DNA of 42,508 nt from Candidatus Ruminococcus equi (GCA_018065465.1 JAGHTC010000050.1:1-42508); one strand, 5' to 3'. Shown: positions 23,640 to 32,687, counted from the stretch's first letter. Notes: a model not told the origin generated them from the letters alone. A program made the numbers and translations.

Positions 23640-24731
23640 TTATTCTTCGTCTGTGTTTTCCTCTGTAGTTTCTTCATCCTCGCCCCAGAAACCTGACTCG
23701 GGACGGATGTCGATTTTGTAGCCTGTGAGTTTTGCAGCAAGACGAACATTCTGTCCTTTGTTGCCGATAGCAAGGGAAAGCTGACCGTCGGGAACGGTAG
23801 CCTTGCAGGCTTTTGCACCGTCGGGGTCAACAACGACTTCAACTACATTGGCAGGTGACAAAGCCGCCGCAACGAACTCTACGGGATTTTCGGAGTAGAG
23901 AACGATATCGATTTTCTCTCCGCCGAGTTCATCAACAATAGAGTTGACTCTTGCGCCTCTTGTACCTATGCAGGCACCGACAGCATCAACTTCGGGGTCA
24001 TCGGAGAATACAGCCATTTTTGTACGAGAGCCTGCCTCACGGGAGATAGACTTGATTTCAACAATGCCGTCGAAAATTTCGGGAACTTCCTTTTCAAAAA
24101 GGCGTTTTACAAAATCGGGATGTGTACGGGAGATAATAGCACGCGGGCCACGCTCGCTTTCTTTAACTCCTGCAACATAAATTTTGATTGTACCGCCTTC
24201 AACAAGGTGTTCGTTACCGATTTGTTCGGACTTGGGAAGAACACATTCCGCTTTGCCGAATTTCAAGGTTGCGTTGCCTGTAACAGGGTCAACACGCTCG
24301 ATGGTAGCGGTTGCGATTTCCTGCTGTTTTGAGTTAAATTCAACAAGCATCTGACCTTTTTCTCCGTCACGGATACCCTGGCGGATAACAGAACGCGCTG
24401 TCTGAACGGCGATTCTGCCAAACTGCTTGGGCTCAAGAGGAATAGCAACCTCTTTGCCTACAGCAGCGCGCTTTGAGATAAGTTTTGCATCTTCGAGGCT
24501 GATTTGGAAATTCGGATTTTCGACTTCTTCAACAACCTCTTTTTTGAGTTTTACCGAAAAGGCATTTTTCTGGTCATCCATTTTGATGTCAACATTTTCG
24601 TTTCCGCCGTAAAGATTTCTGCAAGCGGACATGATAGCCTTTTTAATCTGTGCTATCATATAGTCTACCGGAATACCCTTTTCCTTTTCGAGCAAGCGTA
24701 ATGCTTCAAATAATTCTTTGTTACTTGCCAT
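23640..24731 (-). CDS. nusA: Transcription termination/antitermination factor NusA
   Basis: 363 residues, the short Firmicute form. N-terminal polymerase-binding domain (ELFEALRLLEKEKGIPVDYM), S1 domain (about 135-200), KH1 (IGTRGARVNSIVDELGGEKID) and KH2 (IGNKGQNVRLAAKLTG), then an acidic tail. It binds RNA polymerase and the nascent RNA and controls pausing, termination and rRNA antitermination. It lacks the C-terminal acidic repeats of proteobacterial NusA, as expected. Confidence 0.98.
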   Translation of the reverse strand: MASNKELFEALRLLEKEKGIPVDYMIAQIKKAIMSACRNLYGGNENVDIKMDDQKNAFSVKLKKEVVEEVENPNFQISLEDAKLISKRAAVGKEVAIPLEPKQFGRIAVQTARSVIRQGIRDGEKGQMLVEFNSKQQEIATATIERVDPVTGNATLKFGKAECVLPKSEQIGNEHLVEGGTIKIYVAGVKESERGPRAIISRTHPDFVKRLFEKEVPEIFDGIVEIKSISREAGSRTKMAVFSDDPEVDAVGACIGTRGARVNSIVDELGGEKIDIVLYSENPVEFVAAALSPANVVEVVVDPDGAKACKATVPDGQLSLAIGNKGQNVRLAAKLTGYKIDIRPESGFWGEDEETTEENTDEE

Positions 24732-24779
24732 TTTTGTTTATCCAACCTTTCTTATATAAATGATATATTGATTTTTCTT

Positions 24780-25256
24780 TTAATCGAAGTCGTCAAGTTT
24801 TATACTTGCGACATCTTTTTTATTTACCGTGATTTCGTTCTCACCGCTGTGGTCGGTTATTGTAATTTCACCGTTGTCGTATGAAGACAGCACACCGCAA
24901 AACTCTTTGCCGATACCGTCTATCGGGCGAATCATCTTTACTTTTATATCTGCACCGATAAATTTTAAAAAATGTTCGTCCCTTACAAGTTCGCGTTCAA
25001 TTCCCGGGGAACTTACTTCGAGGATGTACTCGTTTTCAATCGGGTCTAAATCGTCGAGCGGTTTGTCGATAGCGCGCGATAAGTTTTCGCAGTCGTTGAT
25101 GTCAACCCCGCCGTCTTTGTCGATAAAGATACGCAAAAACCACTGTGAGCCTTCTTTGAGATAGCGAACATCCCAGATATCAAGCCCTAAATCTTCTGCG
25201 TATGGCTTTACGAGTTCTTCGACTGCTGTGACGGTTTTTCCTTTAGAATTAGCCAA
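24780..25256 (-). CDS. rimP: Ribosome maturation factor RimP
   Basis: 158 residues, usual length. Features: DIWDVRYLKEGSQWFLRIFID, DINDCENLSRAIDKPLDDLD, and the strongly conserved YILEVSSPGIERELVRDEHF, followed by the Sm-like C-terminal beta barrel. RimP assists 30S assembly and is the first gene of the nusA-infB operon. TTGAGGTGA stands before ATG 25256. A promoter and a leader hairpin lie upstream. Confidence 0.96.
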   Translation of the reverse strand: MANSKGKTVTAVEELVKPYAEDLGLDIWDVRYLKEGSQWFLRIFIDKDGGVDINDCENLSRAIDKPLDDLDPIENEYILEVSSPGIERELVRDEHFLKFIGADIKVKMIRPIDGIGKEFCGVLSSYDNGEITITDHSGENEITVNKKDVASIKLDDFD

Positions 25257-25276
25257 AAAATCACCTCAACAATACG

Positions 25277-25306
25277 AAAGAGCAGGTCCGTCAAGACCCA
25301 CTCTTT
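25277..25306 (-). promoter_or_regulatory. Leader hairpin upstream of rimP
   Basis: In the transcript, AAAGAGTGGGTC pairs with GACCTGCTCTTT: 12 pairs, two of them G-T wobbles, around a TTGACG loop. It lies between the promoter and the ribosome site. No T-tract follows, so it is not a simple terminator. Autoregulation by NusA or another operon product is possible but not shown. Confidence 0.55.
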
Positions 25307-25333
25307 ACTGTCAATAGTATTAAACTGTCTAAT

Positions 25334-25362
25334 ATTTTAGCACGCCCGTCTGTATTTGTCAA
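25334..25362 (-). promoter_or_regulatory. Promoter of the rimP-nusA-infB-truB operon
   Basis: Minus strand: TTGACA (25362-25357), 17 nt, TAAAAT (25339-25334), with TGC before the -10. The start of transcription would be about 70 nt before rimP. Confidence 0.8.
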
Positions 25363-25365
25363 GCA

Positions 25366-25471
25366 AATATAGTTTTTAGTGTTTAGTATTTAGTTTTTAG
25401 AAATCAAAAACCAAAACTCCTCACTCCTAACTACTAACTCCTAACTTTAATTATCAATTGTCAATTATCAA
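25366..25471 (-). repeat. Composite intergenic repeat after the MalG-type permease
   Basis: Read on the minus strand from the permease stop: ATTGATAATTGACAATTGA dyad, TTAGGAG/TTAGTAG heptamers, then ACTAAAT/ACTAAAC/ACTAAAA heptamers. This is the same order and orientation relative to the upstream gene as at 34785. No GCTGTGACGA hairpin follows; the rimP promoter does, so transporter transcripts may run into rimP. Confidence 0.8.
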
Positions 25472-26311
25472 TTAACCTTTGACGGCGCCGGCGGCTACGC
25501 CTTTGATAATATATTTTTGCAGGCTGATATAGAAAACAATAATCGGGATAATGGCAAGCACGAGCATAGCCATCATCGCGCCGATGTCGATAGAGCCGTA
25601 ACCACCTTTGAGGTACTGAATGGCAATCGGGATAGTCTTGTACTTCTTTATATTCAAAACAAGGTACGGGAGCAGATAGTCGTTCCAAATCCACATTGTT
25701 TCGAGTATTCCGACAGAAATAGCGGTGGGCTTTAGTATCGGCAAAACAATCATAAAAAATGTCTGCAACGGAGAGCAACCGTCTATCAGCGCCGCTTCTT
25801 CAATTTCGAGCGGAACAGCCTTGACAAAACCCGAGAACATAAATACCGCAAGTCCCGCACCGAAACCGAGATACACGATAATGATACCGACGGGGTTTGT
25901 GAGTTTCAGAAAATCTGCCGTTTTCGACAAGGTGAACATTACCATTTGAAAAGGAACTATCATCGAAAAAACAAAGAGAAAATACAGGCATTTTGAAAAT
26001 TTGCTTTTACTCCTTGTGATATACCAGGCACACATTGAGGTGCAAAGAAGTATCAAAAACACCGAGCCGACCGTGATAAAAAGCGAATAGCCGAAGGAGG
26101 AAAGAAAAGAGGTTTTATTGATACCGCTTGTGTAGTTTTCAAATCCCGAAAAGGTTTGTTCATTTGGCAGAGAAAACGGAGATTTTGCTATATACGCTTT
26201 TTTCTTGAATGAGTTGTAGAGGATAATTATTATCGGAGCGATATAGATAACGGAAATTATCGAAAAAATAATGGTCAAGAGTAAGCCTTTTTTCCCTTTC
26301 TTTTCGTTCAT
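25472..26311 (-). CDS. Sugar ABC transporter permease, MalG type
   Basis: 279 residues with six membrane segments. The EAA loop, EEAALIDGCSPLQTFFMIVLP near 187-207, which docks the ATPase, is canonical for the CUT1 carbohydrate family. Its ATG shares one base with the stop of the MalF-type gene (TAATG), a tight translational coupling. It forms the membrane channel with that partner. No transporter ATPase is encoded here, so a shared MsmK/MalK-type ATPase from elsewhere is expected. Confidence 0.93.
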   Translation of the reverse strand: MNEKKGKKGLLLTIIFSIISVIYIAPIIIILYNSFKKKAYIAKSPFSLPNEQTFSGFENYTSGINKTSFLSSFGYSLFITVGSVFLILLCTSMCAWYITRSKSKFSKCLYFLFVFSMIVPFQMVMFTLSKTADFLKLTNPVGIIIVYLGFGAGLAVFMFSGFVKAVPLEIEEAALIDGCSPLQTFFMIVLPILKPTAISVGILETMWIWNDYLLPYLVLNIKKYKTIPIAIQYLKGGYGSIDIGAMMAMLVLAIIPIIVFYISLQKYIIKGVAAGAVKG

Positions 26312-27153
26312 TACGCCTGCACCTCTCTTTTTCTTGTGTAGTAAAGTTGGAGCAAGGCTATCACGGCGACAAGAACAAAGAAGATAACCGCCTTAGCCTG
26401 TCCGACACCCTCGAAGCCTGTGCGTCCGTAGAAGGTGTTGAAGATGTTGAGCGCGAGCATTTCGGTCATTTTTGACGGCTCACCCGCAGTGAGTGCCAAG
26501 TTCTGGTCAAATAGTTTGAATGAATTTGTAAGCGTTAGGAAAACGCTGATTGTAACAGACGGCATTACCATCGGGATGATAACTTTTCGCAGTATTTGTG
26601 AGCGTGACGCCCCGTCGATTTTTGCAGCCTCCATTACTGACGGTGAAATGTTCTGTATTCCCGCGATATATATTATCATCATATAGCCGACCTGTTGCCA
26701 GTTCATCAGTATCAGCAAACCAAAGAAACCGTAGGTAGCGGAGAAAGTCAGCGTTTTTGCAAAATACAGGAGTATTCCGTTGAATATCAGTTGCCAGATA
26801 TAGCCGAGTACGATACCGCCGATAAGGTTCGGCATAAAAAAGACCGTTCGAAAAAGGTTTGTTCCTTTGAAACCTTTTGTCAGAAGATAGGCAATAGTGA
26901 AAGCAATAACATTTATTGTGACAACCGCGGCGACGGTAAACAGGGCGGTAAACCACAAAGCGTGGATAAACGAATCATCCGAAAAAACTTTTTGGTAATT
27001 GGAAATACCCGTAAATTTTGCGTCGGTTACTGTGGTAAATTTGCAAAAGGATAGGTAAATTCCCAAGATAAACGGAACTATAAAACCTATAATAAACGCT
27101 AAAAGCGTCGGCAACACGAAAATCGGTGAGTATTTTTTTATTGTACGATTCAT
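26311..27153 (-). CDS. Sugar ABC transporter permease, MalF type
   Basis: 280 residues from ATG 27153, with GGAGGG 10 nt upstream; the open frame extends to a TTG that is part of that site. Six membrane segments are visible, and the EAA loop MEAAKIDGASRSQILRKVIIP is intact. Features fit CUT1 carbohydrate importers (LacF/MsmF type). It follows the binding-protein gene by 44 nt and overlaps the MalG-type gene by one base. Confidence 0.93.
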   Translation of the reverse strand: MNRTIKKYSPIFVLPTLLAFIIGFIVPFILGIYLSFCKFTTVTDAKFTGISNYQKVFSDDSFIHALWFTALFTVAAVVTINVIAFTIAYLLTKGFKGTNLFRTVFFMPNLIGGIVLGYIWQLIFNGILLYFAKTLTFSATYGFFGLLILMNWQQVGYMMIIYIAGIQNISPSVMEAAKIDGASRSQILRKVIIPMVMPSVTISVFLTLTNSFKLFDQNLALTAGEPSKMTEMLALNIFNTFYGRTGFEGVGQAKAVIFFVLVAVIALLQLYYTRKREVQA

Positions 27154-27197
27154 TGGGAATTTACCCTCCAAAAAAATTTATTACTTTTACAAATACA

Positions 27198-28535
27198 TTA
27201 TTTACTGTTTACGGCTTTATATTCACGCTCCCAGCCGTCAACAAAGGCGGTTTGAACACCGCTCCAGTCGCCTGTACCTTGTGCGTACTCCAAAAGTGCA
27301 GAGCCTACGCCGTTTTTCCATTCTTCGCTGGGCATAGTCGTGAATGTCCACGCAACGGGGATTTTGTCTTGCTTTATATAGTCGTTTGCCGCTTTGACAA
27401 GAGGATTGTCGACGGTAAATTCTTCGGTGAATGTTGTAAACGGAGTGACAAATTTGAGTTCTTCGGACAATGCTTTTTTGCCTTCGTCTGATGTGATAAG
27501 CCAATCAAGAAAAGCAAGAGTGGCGTCGATATCCGCTTGCTTTGCGTTTTTGTTTACGCACCAGTAGTTTTCACTGCCTGTGCAAAGTCCCTGCTTTTCT
27601 TCGCCGTCTGCTCCTATATAAATAGGCAGCATACCCAAGTCATCATCACTTACTTCGTAGCCTTTTATATCGTCATAAGCCCAAGTGCCGTTTTGATAGA
27701 ATACCGCTTCTTTCAAAGCAAATTCGGATGAAGCGTCACTGCCTGTTTTTGACGAGAGCAAAGACGGCTCTGTTGTTGAGTTGTTGATATACAAATCCCA
27801 GATATTTTTGTAATTTTCAAGATATGTTCCCTTTATCTTGTCGGTGGAGGTTATATTTTCATCTTTGTATTCATAGTATACAGGGAGGTTTGCAAGGTGG
27901 GTTTTGAAACGCCAGTCGGATGACGAATCCATTCCCGCCGATGTAAACGCGCCCTTTATGCCGAGTGTATCCTTTTTACTTTGAATATCCTCTGCGACTG
28001 CTTTGAGAGTTTCAAAGTTGTTTATCTCATTTGCTGATGTAATAAGAGCGCCCTCGGTGTTGATGTAGTCATTCAGAAGTGACTTGTTGTAGATAAGTCC
28101 GTAGGTTTCAATAACATAAGCAATAGCAAGGGCTTCGCCGTTATCACCTTTCAGTACAAAATCGTCGGAAGCAAGGTTTTTGTAGAGAGATGTGTTTGAC
28201 AAATCGTAGCAGTAGTCTTTCCACGAGGCAAGACCGACAGGACCGTTGACCTGGAACAAAGTCGGTGCCTCGGTTTTTGCTATTTCGGATTTCAGGGTTG
28301 ATTCGTAGGTGTCGGACGCCGCAGTTACCACGGTGACATCAACTCCGGTGCTTTCGCTGTAGCGGGACGCGATATCCTCCCACTGCTGTGACTGTTCGGG
28401 TTTGAAATTAAGGAAATACACCTTTCCTTTTGCTGTTTCTTTGTCACCTGATGTGTTTTCTCCGCAGCCTGCAAACAAAACGAGGACAAGACACAGAGCA
28501 AGCACAAGTGACAAAATTCGTTTGATGTTTTTCAT
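27198..28535 (-). CDS. Extracellular sugar-binding lipoprotein (CUT1 ABC transporter)
   Basis: 445 residues. A basic start and hydrophobic segment end in the lipobox LFAGC, so Cys24 is lipidated and the protein faces outside. The mature part is a family 1 solute-binding protein: VYFLNFKPEQSQQWEDIASRY opens lobe 1, APTLFQVNGPVG lies in the cleft, and the C-terminus (GDWSGVQTAFVDGWEREY) is the usual closing helix. The N-terminal NFKPE and acidic cleft resemble oligosaccharide binders of the MalE/MsmE type. With malQ and glgP directly upstream on the same strand, malto-oligosaccharide is the likely ligand, though this is inference. It heads a three-gene operon with its own promoter. Confidence 0.9.
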   Translation of the reverse strand: MKNIKRILSLVLALCLVLVLFAGCGENTSGDKETAKGKVYFLNFKPEQSQQWEDIASRYSESTGVDVTVVTAASDTYESTLKSEIAKTEAPTLFQVNGPVGLASWKDYCYDLSNTSLYKNLASDDFVLKGDNGEALAIAYVIETYGLIYNKSLLNDYINTEGALITSANEINNFETLKAVAEDIQSKKDTLGIKGAFTSAGMDSSSDWRFKTHLANLPVYYEYKDENITSTDKIKGTYLENYKNIWDLYINNSTTEPSLLSSKTGSDASSEFALKEAVFYQNGTWAYDDIKGYEVSDDDLGMLPIYIGADGEEKQGLCTGSENYWCVNKNAKQADIDATLAFLDWLITSDEGKKALSEELKFVTPFTTFTEEFTVDNPLVKAANDYIKQDKIPVAWTFTTMPSEEWKNGVGSALLEYAQGTGDWSGVQTAFVDGWEREYKAVNSK

Positions 28536-28578
28536 AAAAATTCTCCTTTATTTTATATTTTGCCGAACACACGACAAA

Positions 28579-28592
28579 CGAAACGCATTTCG
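28579..28592 (-). promoter_or_regulatory. Possible operator, CGAAA-CGCA-TTTCG
   Basis: A perfect 5+5 bp dyad about 25-38 nt downstream of the predicted transcript start. It is nested within a wider GCCGAA (28562-28567)/TTCGGC (28589-28594) pair. The location and CG-rich core are compatible with a LacI-family sugar regulator; this is weak evidence. Confidence 0.3.
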
Positions 28593-28623
28593 GCTTAACC
28601 TATTCTACAAAAGAATTTGTAAT

Positions 28624-28652
28624 ATTATAGCCGAATTTTGGCAGATTATTAA
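28624..28652 (-). promoter_or_regulatory. Promoter of the sugar transporter operon
   Basis: Minus strand: TTAATA (28652-28647), 17 nt, TATAAT (28629-28624). Consensus -10, moderate -35, leaving a leader of about 80 nt. Confidence 0.55.
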
Positions 28653-28669
28653 AATATATTTTTGCATAC

Positions 28670-28697
28670 AAAAAGCCCTCTGCTTTCGCAGAGGGCT
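28670..28697 (-). terminator. Intrinsic terminator of the malQ-glgP operon
   Basis: Minus strand AGCCCTCTGC pairs with GCAGAGGGCT (10 bp) around a four-base loop, followed by TTTTTGT. Confidence 0.92.
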
Positions 28698-28720
28698 ACT
28701 CGTATTAGTGTGTATTAAAT

Positions 28721-31075
28721 TTATTTTACTTTCCAGATTTCTTCTGCATACTGAAGGATAGTTCTGTCGGATGAGAAAGTACCGCAGAAAGCGATATTCT
28801 TCAGGCACTTTGTACCGAAAGCAATTCTGTCCTTGTAGTCTTTGTTGACCTGTAATTTCTTTTCAACATAATCGGGAAGGTCATAGAACAGGAAGTAGTG
28901 GTCGGCAATATGCCAGTTTGTGCCGTAGAGCAAAGCGTTGTGAAGTTCAGCAAAACTGCCTTCGCCCTGAGCACCGTCATCACAGAATGTGCCGTCGATA
29001 AGAGTGTCGACAACTCTCTTAATCATCGGGTTAGCATCGTAGAGAGCCTTCGGGTTGTAGCCGTTGCGCTTGAGGTCTTCGATGTCTTCAACTCTGCCGC
29101 CGAAGATGTATTCATTCTCTTCGCCTGCTGCCTGAGTGATTTCGACATTAGCACCGTCATATGTTCCGAGTGTTACGGCACCGTTGAACATAAATTTCAT
29201 ATTACCTGTACCGGAAGCCTCTGTACCTGCTGTGGAAATCTGCTCGGAAACATCGGCTGCAACAACGATTTTCTCAGCATAAGAAACATTGTAGTTAGAG
29301 ATAAAGAATACCTGCAACTTGTCTTTTGTGTCGGGGTCGTTGTTAACGAGGTTTGCGATTTCGTTGATGTACTTAATGATAGCTTTTGCACGTTTGTAGC
29401 CCGGAGCAGCCTTTGCACCGAAGATAAAGCAGGTGGGCTGGAAGTCGGGCAACTTGCCGTCTTTTATCATAAAGTAAATCCACATAATTGAGAAAGCGTT
29501 CAAAAGCTGACGCTTGTATTCGTGCAGACGCTTGCACTGAATATCGAACATAAATTTCGGATTTACATCGTAGCCGTCCATCTTCTTGATGTACTGTGCG
29601 AGTTGTTTTTTCTTTGTGGCTTTAATCTTGTTGAATTCCTTGACGGATTCTTTGTTGATATGTTTGTCAAGACGAGCCATTTTGCTCATATCTTTGAGCC
29701 AAAAAGAACCGATGCGGTCTGTGATGAACTCTGACAATTCGGGGTTACAAAGACCGAGCCATCTACGCTGGGTAATACCGTTTGTCTTGTTTTGGAAACG
29801 CTCGGGATAGATGCGGTACCATTCTTTGAGAACATCGTTTTTGAGGATTTCTGTGTGAATCCAGGCAACGCCGTTAACATAAGAAGTAACATACATAGCA
29901 AGTCTTGCCATATGAACTTTACCGCCGTCTAAGATACGCATAGCGTGGATAGTACCTTCGTCAACACCTTTGTACTTAAGGTCGTGATACTCACGCTCGT
30001 TGATGCGTTCGATAAGAGCATAAACCTCGGGGATAACATTACGCATAAGGTCAACATCCCATTTTTCGAGGGCTTCTGCCATAACGGTGTGGTTAGTATA
30101 GTTAAATGTTTTTTGTGCGATATCGAAAGCACGGTCAAAGTCGATTCCCTCTAATGCGAGAAGTCTGATAAGTTCGGGGATAGATATAACGGGATGTGTA
30201 TCGTTAAGCTGAACAGTAGTCATTTCTGCGAAATGAGAGAAATCAGAACCGTATTTCTTTTTATATTTTCTTATGATATCCTGCAAAGAAGCAGAACAGA
30301 AGAAATATTGCTGTTTGAGTCTTAATACTTTACCTTCGTAGCAGTTGTCGTTCGGATAAAGTACCTTGCTGATATTTTCGGAGTCGTTCTTTGCCTTTAC
30401 AGCGCGGTCATACTGACCGTCGTTGAATGCGAGGAAGTCAAACTCTTCGATAGGCTCAGCCTGCCAGAGTCTTAATGTATTTACGTTCTTTGTGCCGTAG
30501 CCGATAACAGCCATATCGTAAGGAACGGCGCGAACGATACTGTCGGAAAATTTAACGGTGCAAGCCTGGTCTTCTCTTCTGATGCACCACGGGTCTTGGT
30601 ATTTGAGCCAATCGTCAGCAACCTCGACCTGATATCCGTCTTCGATAAGTTGTTTGAAAAGACCGTATCTGTAGAAAATGCCGTAGCCGTCAAGCGGTAC
30701 TTCCTGAGTACAAGCAGAGTCAAGGAAGCAGGCAGCAAGTCTGCCCAGTCCGCCGTTACCGAGAGCAGCGTCATCGATGTCTTCAAAAACATTGATGTCC
30801 ATACCTTTTGCTTTGAGCATTGCTTTTGTTTCGTCAAGAATGCCCATACAGAAAAGGTTGTTGTACATCATTCTGCCCATAAGAAATTCAGCAGAAAAAT
30901 AGTAAGCTCTGCGTTCTTCGGCGTGTTTTGCTTTGCTTTTACGCCAGTTTTGTGCGACTTCGCCCATAACAGCCTTGCCCAGAACATAGTGAAGTTGTTG
31001 TGCGGTGAGGTCCTTCGGCTTTTTGCAGTATGTGCTCATAGAAATTGTAGTGAGTTGTTCCATTGATATACCCAT
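28721..31075 (-). CDS. glgP: Glycogen/starch/maltodextrin phosphorylase
   Basis: 784 residues, typical of the family. It releases glucose 1-phosphate from the non-reducing ends of alpha-1,4-glucans. YYFSAEFLMGRMMYNNL, the active-site NGGLGRLAACFLDS, and the pyridoxal-phosphate block EASGTGNMKFM (Schiff-base Lys near residue 627) are intact, as is GTYDGANVEI. GGAGGA lies 8 nt before ATG 31075, and the malQ stop is one base upstream. MalQ and GlgP together channel maltodextrins to glucose 1-phosphate and glucose. Confidence 0.97.
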   Translation of the reverse strand: MGISMEQLTTISMSTYCKKPKDLTAQQLHYVLGKAVMGEVAQNWRKSKAKHAEERRAYYFSAEFLMGRMMYNNLFCMGILDETKAMLKAKGMDINVFEDIDDAALGNGGLGRLAACFLDSACTQEVPLDGYGIFYRYGLFKQLIEDGYQVEVADDWLKYQDPWCIRREDQACTVKFSDSIVRAVPYDMAVIGYGTKNVNTLRLWQAEPIEEFDFLAFNDGQYDRAVKAKNDSENISKVLYPNDNCYEGKVLRLKQQYFFCSASLQDIIRKYKKKYGSDFSHFAEMTTVQLNDTHPVISIPELIRLLALEGIDFDRAFDIAQKTFNYTNHTVMAEALEKWDVDLMRNVIPEVYALIERINEREYHDLKYKGVDEGTIHAMRILDGGKVHMARLAMYVTSYVNGVAWIHTEILKNDVLKEWYRIYPERFQNKTNGITQRRWLGLCNPELSEFITDRIGSFWLKDMSKMARLDKHINKESVKEFNKIKATKKKQLAQYIKKMDGYDVNPKFMFDIQCKRLHEYKRQLLNAFSIMWIYFMIKDGKLPDFQPTCFIFGAKAAPGYKRAKAIIKYINEIANLVNNDPDTKDKLQVFFISNYNVSYAEKIVVAADVSEQISTAGTEASGTGNMKFMFNGAVTLGTYDGANVEITQAAGEENEYIFGGRVEDIEDLKRNGYNPKALYDANPMIKRVVDTLIDGTFCDDGAQGEGSFAELHNALLYGTNWHIADHYFLFYDLPDYVEKKLQVNKDYKDRIAFGTKCLKNIAFCGTFSSDRTILQYAEEIWKVK

Positions 31076-31076
31076 T

Positions 31077-32576
31077 TTAGTTCTCCTCCAATCTTGAGTA
31101 CCTGACAGTCATCTCATACAACCTGTCAGAAAGTTCTTTTGATAAAGCATCGGATGCCATTCTCCAAGTCCAGTTATCACCGAGTGTTGACGGAATATTC
31201 ATTCTTGCATCGCTTGAAAGTCCCAAGATATCCTGCATTTGAATGACCGCAGTATTTGCAACACTCTTGTAGGCGGCTTCGATAAACTTCCAGTTTACTT
31301 CGTCGCCTTCCATAATACCGAGATAGTTGTTGCACTGTTCGATATTACTCTCTATAGCGTTTTCGTACCAGCCGATAATGGTATCGTTGTCGTGAGTGCC
31401 GGTATATACAACGCAGTTCGAATTATACCTATGAGGTAAAAATTCGTTATCATCTTCACAGGTGAAAGCAAATTCAAGTACTTTCATTCCCGGATAACCC
31501 GACTCGCGGAGCAGTTGACGAACGCTGTCGAAAAGTTCGCCCAAGTCTTCTGCGACAATCGGAATATCGCCGATAGACTCTTTCATCTTGTTGAAAAAGT
31601 CAATGCCCGGTCCCTGTTTCCATTCGCCGATGATGGCGTTTTCAGCGGGATAGGGAATAGCATAGTAGGTGTCAAAAGCACGGAAATGGTCAATTCTGGT
31701 GATATCGAAAAGTTTTGATGCCGCGCTGATGCGATCAAACCACCACTGATAGCCCGTTTCTCTTAAATAGTCCCAGTCATATATGGGATTGCCCCATAAT
31801 TGTCCCGTTTCGGAGAAATAATCCGGAGGACAACCTGCAACACAAACGGGGGATTTGTTCTCGTCGAGCCAGAATACCTCGCTGTGAGCCCAGGTATCGG
31901 CGCTGTCCATAGCGACATATATCGGCATATCACCGAGAATTTGTATACCGAGCGAATTTACATATTCGCGGAAATCCGCCCACTGTTTGTAAAATTCAAA
32001 CTGAATAAATTTGAAAAAGTCAATTTCATCTTTATATTTTCTTGTGTATCTTGCGACAGCGGCTGAGTGACGGAGTTTGATGTCTTCGTCGGGCCAGTCA
32101 ACCCACGAAGCGTTGTCAAAACTGAGCTTTACCGCCATATAAAGGGCATAGTCCTTTATCCAAGAGGCATTTTTGCGCTTAAAAGATGAAAATTCTTTCT
32201 GTGTTTTTTCGTCTTTTTTCTTGAAGTTTTCATAAGCGATATGCAAAACTTCAAAACGGCTTTGGTAAATCTTTGCATAATCGACCTTTTCGTCATTGTC
32301 GCCCCAGTCGTATTTTGCAATCTGCTTTTTCTTCAAAAGTCCGTCTGCAACTAAGGTGTCAAGGTCAATCATATAGGGGTTGCCTGCGTAAGTTGAAAAC
32401 GACTGATACGGCGAATCACCGTAACTTGTCGGACCTACGGGCAAAATCTGCCATACGGTCTGTCCGGATGCCTTGAGAAAATCGGCAAATTTTCTTGCTT
32501 CTTTTCCTATAGTACCGATACCGTACGGAGAAGGCAGCGAGGTAATAGGCATGAGCACACCTGCAACTCTTGCCAT
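31077..32576 (-). CDS. malQ: 4-alpha-glucanotransferase (GH77)
   Basis: 499 residues from ATG 32576, selected because AGGAG stands 8 nt before it and the longer frame runs back through a hairpin. Amylomaltase motifs: GVLMPITSLPSPYGIGTIG, the nucleophile region ITRIDHFRAFD, the acid/base region PIVAEDLGELF, and the third acid in YTGTHDNDTIIGWY. It disproportionates short maltodextrins into longer chains for the phosphorylase and glucose. It is the first gene of the malQ-glgP operon. Confidence 0.97.
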   Translation of the reverse strand: MARVAGVLMPITSLPSPYGIGTIGKEARKFADFLKASGQTVWQILPVGPTSYGDSPYQSFSTYAGNPYMIDLDTLVADGLLKKKQIAKYDWGDNDEKVDYAKIYQSRFEVLHIAYENFKKKDEKTQKEFSSFKRKNASWIKDYALYMAVKLSFDNASWVDWPDEDIKLRHSAAVARYTRKYKDEIDFFKFIQFEFYKQWADFREYVNSLGIQILGDMPIYVAMDSADTWAHSEVFWLDENKSPVCVAGCPPDYFSETGQLWGNPIYDWDYLRETGYQWWFDRISAASKLFDITRIDHFRAFDTYYAIPYPAENAIIGEWKQGPGIDFFNKMKESIGDIPIVAEDLGELFDSVRQLLRESGYPGMKVLEFAFTCEDDNEFLPHRYNSNCVVYTGTHDNDTIIGWYENAIESNIEQCNNYLGIMEGDEVNWKFIEAAYKSVANTAVIQMQDILGLSSDARMNIPSTLGDNWTWRMASDALSKELSDRLYEMTVRYSRLEEN

Positions 32577-32616
32577 AGAATCAACTCCTGTCAGTATATT
32601 ATATGAAGTTTTTAAG

Positions 32617-32677
32617 CGTGGGCTAACCCACGATAAACACACAATGTAATGTTACCATAACTTGAGAAAAAATACAA
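32617..32677 (-). promoter_or_regulatory. Promoter and leader hairpin of malQ-glgP
   Basis: Minus strand: TTGTAT (32677-32672), 17 nt, TAACAT (32654-32649), with TGG before the -10. The leader contains the perfect hairpin CGTGGG-TTAG-CCCACG (32632-32617), which has no T-tract and does not cover the ribosome site; it could be an operator dyad. A second TATAAT at about 32603 has no good -35. Confidence 0.45.
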
Positions 32678-32687
32678 TACTTTTTTG

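Noticed and set aside
25366..25471. Possible CRISPR-like array from the tandem units
   Set aside because: The units are 7 bp, contiguous and without spacers, and the same units recur after other genes; it is a short tandem repeat.
32577..32642. Longer malQ beginning at 32642
   Set aside because: The added 22 residues are encoded by a leader with a hairpin, lack a ribosome site and are not part of the GH77 fold. AGGAG supports ATG 32576.
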